Assembly (NCBI RefSeq): GCF_000189635.1
Contig: NW_002476212.1
Span: 248,001-312,000, forward strand
Direction of reading: 5' to 3'
DNA length: 64,000 bases
Source of the DNA: Tetrahymena thermophila SB210
Taxonomy: Eukaryota; Ciliophora; Oligohymenophorea; Hymenostomatida; Tetrahymenidae
Under the pieces are notes generated by a model. It saw nothing but the letters and a program-made list of their open reading frames with translations, ran no database searches and was not told the DNA's origin. Positions 54,701 through 64,000 of this stretch are shown piece after piece (position 1 is the first letter of the stretch; each line of letters opens with the position of its first letter). The position numbers were made by a program, and so were the translations under genes.

Positions 54701-55114
54701 TATATTTGTAAGGTGATATTTGATAAAAAGCTTTTTTAAAAATACTACTTAATGGATTAAAATTTTATCCATTACTATTTTATTAAAAATGTAAGGTTGG
54801 TAATATGTAAAATCATAGAAAAACTAGATTAAACAAGAATACCTGGTTTGATTAATAACCCTAAGACATCAGCTAGCTGCTTAGTAAATATAAGAAAGGC
54901 TTTCTTTATTTTACAAAAGAAGACTGATTTTGATCCTAAACTCTTGCTTGATGAAACACTAGTTTATGAGGCTAAAAATCATTTTGTGGTTAACTTCTTG
55001 AATTAGTTAAAGCATGCTTTTAAAAATTAATACCTTTACCTTAAAAGATTGAAGTAAACAATTAATTAAATAAATTAATAATTAATTTTAATCTATTAAT
55101 CAAAGAAAAAATGA
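48774..55114 (+). CDS. Protein with five calponin-homology-like modules
   Basis: Model of 1843 residues; introns 48916-49086, 49290-49388, 52248-52342, 53577-53747, 54399-54499 and 54624-54795; every phase agrees to the TGA at 55112. Known: CH domains bind actin, microtubules or partner proteins. Seen: module 1 (about 15-125) has LLNWIKSL, SFLDLRSGIVLGEI and NNCIANLNNI. Module 2 (about 736-852) has CLKWLYDICL, KNGVIFLDIINRI and DIFWGLLDDIW. Module 3 (about 1175-1290) has LRNGTLLCKLVEKLNQ and HDAIWGLLYNL. Module 4 (about 1370-1490) has IRNGVLLCSLISSILNR and SVILGLLEDLRRY. Module 5 (about 1703-1820) has LNWLNEIGL, SFKDGLVICKIIEKLDQ and SCLVNIRKAF. Q/N/S-rich linkers separate them; the first is about 600 residues. 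Modules 2-5 look like the divergent CH type found in microtubule and flagellar proteins. Inference: a multivalent cytoskeletal or ciliary cross-linker. No spectrin, EF-hand or motor domain was seen. Confidence 0.85.
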
Positions 55115-55616
55115 ATAAATCAGAGACATTTCTATTAATTTGAATAAATGATTCTATTATTTTTTATCCACAATTTAAGAAAGTTACACTTAAAATAAAA
55201 GAAAGTATTGAAAAGGTAGGTAGTTGCATATTAAATCACTCAATTATATAACTAATTTTATATATTATTTATTATTCTTCACTTTATAATGTCTATAAGT
55301 TTTATTACATGTGTTTTCATGGTATTCAATATCAAAAAGTTTTTATAATAGTTAGAAAAAAAAAATTAAATAAAGTATTTTTTATATCATAATATTAACT
55401 AAATAAATTTAGTGTACATCGATAAGCTTTTAATATTTAGACACAAACTTTAAATGATTGATTGAATAGCACTTTATTATTAATATTAGTAGATTCAATG
55501 TGTAAATAATAATAATAACAATAAAGAAAGTCTTCTCAAATTATTTATTTAAAGAAATATAATAATAAATTTAATTATCAAAGTAGAATTGTAAAGGAAA
55601 CTAAATTTATTGCAAG
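55115..55616. other. Intergenic, AT-rich
   Basis: Short AT-rich spacer between two plus-strand genes. Nothing else was recognised. Confidence 0.6.
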
Positions 55617-58600
55617 ATGTTGGATTTGTAAAAATCTAGTAGCTCTCCTTTTAACAGCTGTGATGAAAAAAATTCTAATAATAGGAAAGTAGTACCGTTT
55701 AATTAGTAATATGCCGATTGTGATATCTAAGCAGTTAGTTTTAAAATGGGTTCATATAATAATAGTTTCAATTAAGTAGAAGAAAAAAATGGAATTCAAT
55801 TTTTATAAGAAAGCAACTTGTAGCTTACAAACCAATAATAATCTAATTAGAAAAAACTAGACACATAATATGATGATACTATATTTAAAACATTTTATCC
55901 TACTAGCGATGCAATTGAACAAAATATTACAAATTCTCACTAAAAAAACAATTAAATAATAATGGATGATAAAACCTCTACTTAATAAAATATTAAAATA
56001 TAAAGTAACAAATTACAAAAGTAAAACACATTAAATACCACACAAAAAGAATTAGTCGCAAGTAATTTAAAAGAAAAAGAAAACAGTGTTTTCCAATAAT
56101 CAGAATATTTATCGCGATTTAATAGTGGCTCTATAATTCAAGCAAAAGGAGAATCAAAAGTAGCACAATCTAATTAAAAAAGTCATAGTTTTGGAAATGC
56201 TCTTCTGGTTAAAAAATTCATTAATAAGTTAAAGGCTAAATCAACTAATTATATTCTTAATCTGATAACATAAAACATTTTTGAACTAATCTATGATAAA
56301 TCCTCAGACTACAACTAGTTTACTAATTAGAGAAAGTTAAAGCAAAAGGTATGTTAGTTATCATATTATATAAATAAACAATATGTTAAAAATATGATAT
56401 TTATACTAATTTGTTAAAACTAATTAGGATAAAGAAAAAACCTTAATACACAAGCTTATCATTCGTACTATTGGTAAGTATTAATAATTAAATTAAATAA
56501 TTTATTATAAATCTATTTACTGTTTAATTAATTTAAAATTACATCATAAATTTTGCTTTTTACTGAAGCCTAAATAAATTCCTTATTTTATTATTTAGCG
56601 TATAAATAAAAAGCATTTAAAAAATAAATAAAAACTATGAAGGAAGTTCAATTAAAAATTTTAATTTTAATTGGATTTGTTTTATTATTTTCAACAAAAT
56701 TTAAAAATTCATTTCTGAAAATAATAAAATAATTATTTTTAATTTTTTATTTTATTAGTTTTTTTGAAAATAAATTATATTTTTTTCTTAAAATAACTAA
56801 CTCTTAATGTTTATTAAAAATTAATAATTAGATTACATCTATAAGGCATTTTTGAATTAGAATTACATTTTTCTTCCAGTAAAGATGTCAATAAATAAAT
56901 TTGTATTTGCAAGCTTATTTTTTTAAATTTTATAAATAAATAGGAAAATATACTGATATTCATTTGGGAAGTATTGCTATCAATCTACTTGTTATCTCAA
57001 ATAATTATTCAGCCTCTGAGAGACTCCTTCCCAACTTATCTAGATTATACCAACAATGATATGCTATTTTTCCACTAATAGATCTTACCTATATGTATCT
57101 TTGCAACTGATACTTTTTTTTTATTTAATACAGTAAATATATTTGAAAAAAAGAAATTTAATTTTTAAAATTTTTTTTATTTTTAAATAAACAAACAAGG
57201 CTATTTTTAAAAATGGTTAAATTATTAAGGATAGAAAGTTTATCTTTAAGACAGCATTATAAAAACATTTTATGTAAAATAAATAACAACTAATTTATCA
57301 TATATTTAAGAATTTATTTAAAAATAAATAAACAAATATAGATTTGAGTTAATTGTCATAACTTTATACTATATAGGTACTTCATTTACTGATTACAGTG
57401 TATTAAAATATTCCATCTTGCTCAAATCCTTTGAGTTTTTTAGCTTATTCAAAAAATTTTGCAATTTATTTGATCATAATCAAAATGGGCTTATTTACAC
57501 ATAATCTGCTTTGATAGTTCTGCAAATATTTATTTTAGCTCATATTTCTGCATGCATTTTTATAACAGTTGCAAACGCCTCTGCACCTAGCATTACTTGG
57601 ATTACAAAGCTATAAGAAGTAACAGAAATTACAAATCTTACCATATCTCAGATTTATGTTTCTGCTTTGTATTGGAGTATAATAACAATGGTAACTCTAG
57701 GATATGGAGATATTGTACCAATTAGTCAAAGTAAAAAAATAATTTTTTTGATTGAAATTTCATAAAATTCAAAATTTTTAAATTATTTAATTAATCAGAT
57801 GAAAAATTATTCGTAATATTTATTGCATTTGTATCGTGCGGTCTCTTTGGCTATTCTTTTAATCTGATAAGTAAATTTTAGTTTAGAAATGAACAAATTT
57901 AATTCTTTCTTTCTTTTTGTATTAGGTGAAATTATTAATGAAAGTTAAAAAAACAAAAATAAGATAAAAAACGATTTAGAAATGCTGAATAATCTTATCG
58001 ATGAAAGAGGATTGAGCAATGAGCTTAAAAATAAAGTAAGAAGGTATTTTGAGTATCTTTATAAAGAAAAGATGAAGAATACTGAAATAGGATATGAAAT
58101 GATAGGTACATTACCTCCCAATTTAAAAGATGAAGTTATGAATGACCTCTACTCAAAAATTTTAAAGTAACACCCCTTGTTTTCAAAGAATTTTTCTGAT
58201 TAATTTATTGCTGAGCTTTCTCTTACTATGAAAGAGCTAAAAGTAGGTCCAGAATTGATAATCCTAAAAAAGTAGCAAATATAAGATAAGTTATACTTTA
58301 TCTTAAATGGAGAAGTAAACTCTTACTTGTAGAAGTTAACAAATGTTAACAATATAATTGAACAATTAACCGTAATAATTTCTTTTTACCTTCCTTAACT
58401 ATATAATAAACTTTTTCATTAAATTTAAAAGTTATATTTATTATTCATCTTGAGATTTTAATTTAAAAGTTTTATTAAAACATAGTATTTATTTATTAGT
58501 CTCTTCAATTCAAATTTGAGTTCTAAATAAATACTGCTGCTAAATAATTTCCATAACGTTAAATAAAAAATAATAAAGCAACCATGAAAATGGATTAATA

Positions 58601-60533
58601 ATAAATTTTACTTATTTTTAATCAAGAATTGCTAAAGTAATTTAAAATTTGCCGATTTATTTTAAAGAAACTTAAAAATGAATTAAAAACTTTTTTATGA
58701 TTTTCTATGGAAAACACATAAATTCTTATTAAAATATGGCAAAAAATTGTTTTTTGTTGACGAATCAGCTGAGAAAGGCCCCAATATTTTTTTTATTATT
58801 GTTTATAATAATCAAAATTGTAAAATATTGTATTAATTAATTAAATTTTGAAATGATATTTAATAGAAAGGAGCAGTGATTGGGCTTTAAGAATTTATTA
58901 CTTAAACACCAATTGAGTACTTTTATAAAAGTGAATCAGTAGCATCTTTAGGGTATATAGAGTATTCAGAATTTTATGAAACACTAAAAAAACATCCAAA
59001 AGATTATGTAATAAATACCTTAAGATTTTTTGTTCATTATAATTCATAAAATAAAAGGAGATCTATTACAAGATTAAGGATAAACTGAGTGTTTACAGAG
59101 AAGGCAGTGCATGTAGATTGTTTTGCAGATTCTGTAAAAAATCAGTTCATTCAAGTGATGAATGTCCATTAATTACTTATTAACCTAATATTAATAAGAT
59201 AGTATACAAGTTGAAATAGCTAGAATTAATCTAATAAGATAGAGATAGTTATAAAAGAGTCAATAAACAAAAGCAGAATTCAAGGCACATATTTACAACT
59301 ATTAATGATAATGCTAATAAAGTTGCAAACGACTTAGTAAATAACTTATAGAAATCATAAGAAACATATGAATAAAGCAAATAAGAAATAATAGACTCAT
59401 TAATTCAAAACTAGTACAATAATGAAAAATTAGAAAATGAATCAAGCAAAGAAAATAAGATTGAAGAGTAACTTCAATCGATTAGGCAAAGAAGAATTTC
59501 TTTTCAATTAAGTTTAGCAAGGAAATCTATTGAACACTCTCATATTTTCTCTAACAATACATAGTTTTTTTATTAAAAAGAAAACTCTAAAACTTAATAT
59601 GAATAAGAAGAAAACCTTATTGCAGAGAGTTAAAATAAATTGAATTCAATTGATAATTTACCATAAATAGAAAAAACAAGCGAATAACCTGTTAATTAAA
59701 AAAATTTTAATAATTTTAATTAATTAGAAGAAATAAAAGAAATTATTCACTAAAATAGTAACCAAAATGAAGGAGGAGAAGGATCTTAATATTTTTCTTA
59801 TTTTGATTAAAGTTTTGCATAATAAGATAAAATTAATTTCGATGAAGAATAAAATCAAAACCTAGATAAAATACAGACATTTAACTTATTCTAAATAGAA
59901 CCTAGCAGCAATAAATCATTTTAAAATAACTTAATTTAGTAAAACTCACCAATTAAACGTAGAAGTCAGTTTTATGATTAGAATTAATTTGAAAAATGTT
60001 ATTCAGAGAATAAGTCAGTTTCAGAGGAGTTAGTCAGCACAAAATGTTTAGAAAAAAGTAAAACATTCACAAATTTTTTATTTGATCAAGATAATTTAGT
60101 AAGATTTCATAGAAAAAAGTTATCAAATGTCATCATAAACCCTAATTTTAATATTTTTGATACACCTTTGTCATAAAAACATCCTAAGAGAACAACTTCT
60201 AATAATACTTAATTGCATTTAATTAGTCTGTAAAGCTAACAAAATTAATAATAATAATAATAATAGTTATAAATATCTCCTACAAACTCACAAACCAATA
60301 TTTAGCATATTTTTGAAGAAGAATATTAATTACCTTTTATTTTGCTGAATGATTTTGATAAATTTTAAAATTATATTTACTATTTCCCCCATAATAATCC
60401 AAGCTTAATCCTAAGAAATATAGAAGATTAGCGTCTTTAAAGAATAGAAAGGTAAAGAAAGCTTAAATAAAAAAAGAATTAAAATGAAAAATCAAAATTT
60501 GTAAGTTCAAATATTCCTGATAAAAAGAATTGA
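55617..60533 (+). CDS. CNBD-type potassium channel with CCHC zinc knuckle
   Basis: Model of 1195 residues in ten exons; introns 56349-56427, 56474-56879, 56903-56943, 57133-57199, 57274-57341, 57731-57798, 57871-57925, 58372-58866 and 59008-59057. Seen: a disordered N-terminus (~240 residues), then six membrane segments starting near residue 268. The S2-S3 loop FNTAIFKNGQIIKDRK is typical of EAG/KAT/CNG channels. The filter TLGYGDIVP lies at about 472-480. The C-linker (LIDERGLSNELKNKVRRYFEY) leads to a cyclic-nucleotide-binding fold at about 596-695 (LYFILNGEV, GAVIGLQEF). Just after it comes CRFCKKSVHSSDEC, a CCHC zinc knuckle (about residue 726). A Q/N-rich tail follows. GYGD predicts potassium selectivity. 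S4 (YSILLKSFEFFSLFKKF) lacks the regular arginine ladder, so voltage sensing may be weak. Whether the domain binds nucleotide is unproven. A 23-nt microexon and a 41-nt intron are needed to keep frame. Confidence 0.85.
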
Positions 60534-61371
60534 ATAAAAAATTTTATTTCAGCTAAAATAATTTTTTATTTTAATAATAAATTATTATTCTTGTTTACTT
60601 AATATTAAGTTTAATTTAAAATGAATTACTTCTATATATATATATATATATATTTATTTCCCTTTTTAATTAATACTAGTAAATTAAATTAAAACCTCTA
60701 AAAATTTGCAAAAAGCTTTTATCAATGTAATAATAAATTATTGTATTTTTAACTTAAATCTATTAATTTAATTTGATTTACATCATTTAGAATACTACTA
60801 TTTCAGATTTAGTTAGTTAATTAATTGTTCTAAATAAGTGTTTAGTTCAATTATCAATGTTTTTTTTTTTTGAATAAAATTAAATGAAATTAAAAAATTA
60901 TTTATAAAAATATTTGATAATTATTCTTTCCTTACCTCAAATATTCCTCTATTTTAAAATAAATATCTAAAGCCTAAATTAAAAAAATAGACTTTAAATA
61001 ATTTAATCACTGTTTAGATATTATATTATTACTCTCTTGTTTATATTACAAAACGCTTAATTAAAATCTAGTGGTATGGTAAAATATATATATTAATTAG
61101 GCTAGATTTTTAAATAAAAAATATTTTTAAAAAATAATTTGAAATTTTAAATAAAAAAGTGATTTTCGTTTGGCCTTAATTTATGAGGACTTACAGTATA
61201 TATTTATTTAATAACTTTAAAAATTAAGTTTAAAATAATTTTTAAACTTTGTTTGATTTAAAAATATTTATTATAAATAATTCAAATAATAAAATTATAT
61301 AAATTCATTCATTCTTATGATACAAGCACAAAATAAATCTGATTTAAAACTTAATAAAATTTTATTGATTT
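60534..61371. other. Intergenic between convergent genes, AT-rich
   Basis: This spacer separates the 3' ends of the CNBD channel (plus) and the ankyrin gene (minus), so it should hold both 3' untranslated regions. It includes a TA repeat at 60633-60653. No conventional terminator can be recognised. Confidence 0.6.
60633..60653. repeat. TA dinucleotide repeat
   Basis: About ten TA units roughly 100 bp past the stop of the channel gene. Confidence 0.8.
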
Positions 61372-64000
61372 TCATTTGGTAGAAGATATTTGAACACTTT
61401 TTGATTTGATTGTATGCTGATTTTCTCTCAAAATGTTTTTAATTTAGTAAACAGCATTTTAGTTTTTTCCAACAGAATCGATGTCAGCTAAAATTTCTTC
61501 GTTAAAATGTTAGTTATTAGCTCTTTTCTACATATTTTTATTTTTATAACTGAAAGTAGTTTTTTTCGTATAAATCTGTTTGAAGACAGAATTGTTGTCA
61601 ATAGCAAATTATTGGGTTAGATCAATTTTTAAAGCTCCGTTTGTATATCTATTATCTACTGATTGACTGATACTTTGCTTTTTAATAAGATTGTTATTGT
61701 TACTATTTTAATCTAAGTTGCTAATTTTTGCTACTGCATTTTCGAGTCCCATCTTTTTAATCAATTCAAAACTACCCATTGCTATAGGTGTTTATTAATC
61801 TTAATTAACTATGTTCAAATCTCCACCTTTTTCCATAAAATCCATGATTATCTTTTCATTTTATATTTAAAAAGCCATATGCAATGGAGTATTCCCGTTT
61901 TAACATGGCTCATTAACATTTGCACCCAAATCAACCAAGTACTAAACAAACTCTTCATTTTTGTTCATGACTGTGTAGTAAAGAGGTGTATTTCCTTTAA
62001 ATTTAAAAAAATAACATATACTTAATGCAAAAGTAAATAAAAATATAACTGCATGAGCAATTTACAAATAAAGTTTTAATTTACCTTGTTTATCTTTGAT
62101 ATTAACATCACTACTACTCAATAAATAACCAGCATTTTTTATAGCTTGGAAAGTATTATGCTAAGCTGCTGAAATAAGTTTTTATTACTTTACTAAGAGT
62201 GTATTTTTAAACATTCTTGCCCTCAATTTTTCTAGATCATTTTGTCTTTATTATTCATCTTATTTTGTTTTCTTAAGCTCCGATTTTAAAGATTTTATAT
62301 TTTAAGCTAAATTTTATGAGTTTTTTTATCTTTTAGTTTGTTATTATTGTGGAGTTAAATTTAATGAAGCTATTTATTCTTACATAGTCAACAGATTAAA
62401 ATTTTTACTTCCATTTTTTACACTTTCAGAACCTTAAGTACTTAAAATTTTTCTTTAAAAATCATCTAGTTGTAGTAGATTTTAGCCTCTCCTGCTTTTG
62501 TTTGTTTCTTAAAATATGGAAATATCTGTTTAAACATTTGTTGTCTTATTAAACATTGTAGAAGATCTGCTTAATTATATATTATTTTTTGGTAGTTAAG
62601 CAGAACCACTACTTCTTTTATTTTCACCTTTCTCTTTATATTCTCTTAATTTTTCTATAAAGGAACTAAAATCCTATCTTTAAAATGTGTTGCCAACAAT
62701 TGATTATGGCGATTAGGCACCTAGAGTAGTTGATACAAAAGTAGTATCTTATAGGTTTTAGCTCCTACTTTTCGAGAGTAAGCCTTTTTTTGCAGATTGC
62801 ATTGGAGTACTGTTTTTTGTTCTATAATTTTAATCATCACTATCAACGCTTTGATTATCTCCAATAATGCTATCTTGCAATATCTCCTACTTATTTTTGA
62901 ATTTCATATTAATCAAAATTTACCTTTCCCTTGGAGACATAGTATCTTTATGATTTTTTTTAGGTGTTGAAGGTTTTACTTTGTTTGTTTTTTACTCTTT
63001 TTATATTTAAAATAAAATTATTTAACTTTATTAAGCAAAATTGATAGAGAAAGTAATCAATTTAAAATTTATCCCCAGTTTTTGTTTTTTCAAAAAAGTT
63101 TGGATTATAAATAATAAAAATTTTTTGAAAATAAAATCAGGGTTTTGAAAAAAATATTTTAAATTACACTGCTCAAAAGATTGTAACTGCTAAGCGAAAC
63201 TACTTAAATGATTCATAAATGAGCTAGCTGCCATTTTAGTTTTGGTTCTTTTTATTAATTTGCTAATTTTCTATTCATCTAAAATTGCTGCTTTTTTTTT
63301 AGCAATTCTCATCCTATAATTTTTTTATATTATTATAGCTGCATGAGTTCTTATTTCATCTGTTATCCATGGATTTCTTTTAGGTAAGTCAAATTTATAT
63401 TCATTTTTTTAATTTTTTCCCCCATACTCTTCTGCAGCATCTAAAGGACCACTGGAGTAAAATGTCTGAAAGAGATCTTTTTTGTTCTTCATTATCGAAT
63501 TCTTGATAAACATTCTCTGTTTGACCATTTCTAATTGGATTTTTTATTATTATATAAAATAAATTAAAGATAAATTAATTTACTTTCTTTTTATTAGCTT
63601 AATTTTGCAATTTCTTATTAAGAAAGAATTATGCCATCAGTTTTCTAGTACTTTTAGTCATCAATTAAGTTTGAATTTAATATTAGCATTGAGCTTGGAT
63701 GGAAAAGTCTCTATGATTTTTCTATTGTTATTTCTTCTCCATTCTTAAGGCTGTACAAAGTTTTCAATTATTTATTTTTATCTGGGACTTATTTTGAATA
63801 AAATTCTTTGCATTTTTGAGAATGCAAAGTTAGATTTATTGGTAATTCGTTTTCAAATTTATCATTCAAACTTTTGCCAAAATTTTTCAGAAGATTATCT
63901 TATTTGATTACATGCATCTTTATTTCGTTTAATTTATATCCCTCGATTAGCTTTTCTATAATTTTATTTTTCATTAAATTAGAGTGGTAGTGCTCGCTTT
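61372..64000 (-). CDS. IQ-motif and ankyrin-repeat protein (5' partial)
   Basis: Minus-strand gene whose 5' end lies beyond 64000; the stop TGA is the complement of 61372-61374. At least 770 residues are visible. Introns in plus coordinates: 63531-63583, 62997-63167 and 61995-62084; phases agree. Seen, from the 5' side: a folded-looking region with NGEEITIEKSQRLFHPSSM. An IQ motif follows (HAAIIIQKNYRMRIAKKKAA, around 63300), the usual calmodulin-binding sequence. Then comes a disordered Q/K/S-rich stretch with a coiled-coil part (around 62200-62300). Ankyrin repeats begin near 62180: LISAAQHNTFQAIKNAG, GNTPLYYTVMNKNEEFVQYL, LGANVNEPCQNGNTPLHMAF, then a degenerate one. A short N/K-rich tail closes it. 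Known: ankyrin repeats bind protein partners. Inference: a calmodulin-linked adaptor; any catalytic domain would be outside the window. Confidence 0.8.

Noticed and set aside
57360-57378. Splice acceptor at 57376 in the CNBD channel
   Set aside because: Its phase gives an early TGA; the acceptor at 57341 fits the phase and yields a complete S3 segment.
62900-62945. A 34-nt intron in the ankyrin gene
   Set aside because: The sequence is open when read straight through and the proposed intron would be too short and out of phase.

Overview
The window looks like macronuclear DNA of an oligohymenophorean ciliate, most likely Tetrahymena or a close relative. It is extremely AT-rich. Long reading frames appear only when TAA and TAG are read as glutamine and TGA is the sole stop (ciliate nuclear code). 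Introns are short, AT-rich GT..AG. Frames called with the standard code are almost all shadows or fragments, so I read the genes by eye, placed introns by splice phase, and required every spliced frame to stay open to a TGA. No rRNA, tRNA, CRISPR array or transposase was recognised.

Layout, plus strand: (1) 1-6614, giant protein with two kinase-like regions, 5' end outside the window; (2) 7735-13017, intronless large cysteine-rich membrane protein; (3) 14206-17088, Sel1-repeat protein; (4) 19629-23214, Q/N-rich low-complexity protein; (5) 25014-27070, Tom40, the channel of the mitochondrial outer-membrane translocase; (6) 28260-32302, FG nucleoporin with an N-terminal membrane segment (POM121-type architecture); (7) 34601-40436, DHHC palmitoyltransferase with a giant Q/N-rich insertion; (8) 41498-45310, intronless SK-like potassium channel; (9) 46124-48103, WD40 protein; (10) 48774-55114, protein with five calponin-homology-like modules; (11) 55617-60533, CNBD-type potassium channel with a zinc knuckle. 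Minus strand: (12) 64000-61372, IQ-motif and ankyrin-repeat protein, 5' end outside the window. The spaces between genes are AT-rich, with microsatellites, one hairpin and one unresolved coding-like island (19.1-19.7 kb).

Eleven consecutive genes share one strand, but they are independent eukaryotic genes, not an operon, and I see no shared pathway. Two potassium channels lie within 20 kb. Several proteins share a ciliate style: a conserved domain embedded in hundreds of residues of Q/N-rich sequence, where most glutamines are TAA or TAG. The observations most worth pursuing are the five-CH protein, the split DHHC enzyme, the membrane-anchored FG nucleoporin and the double kinase-like protein.
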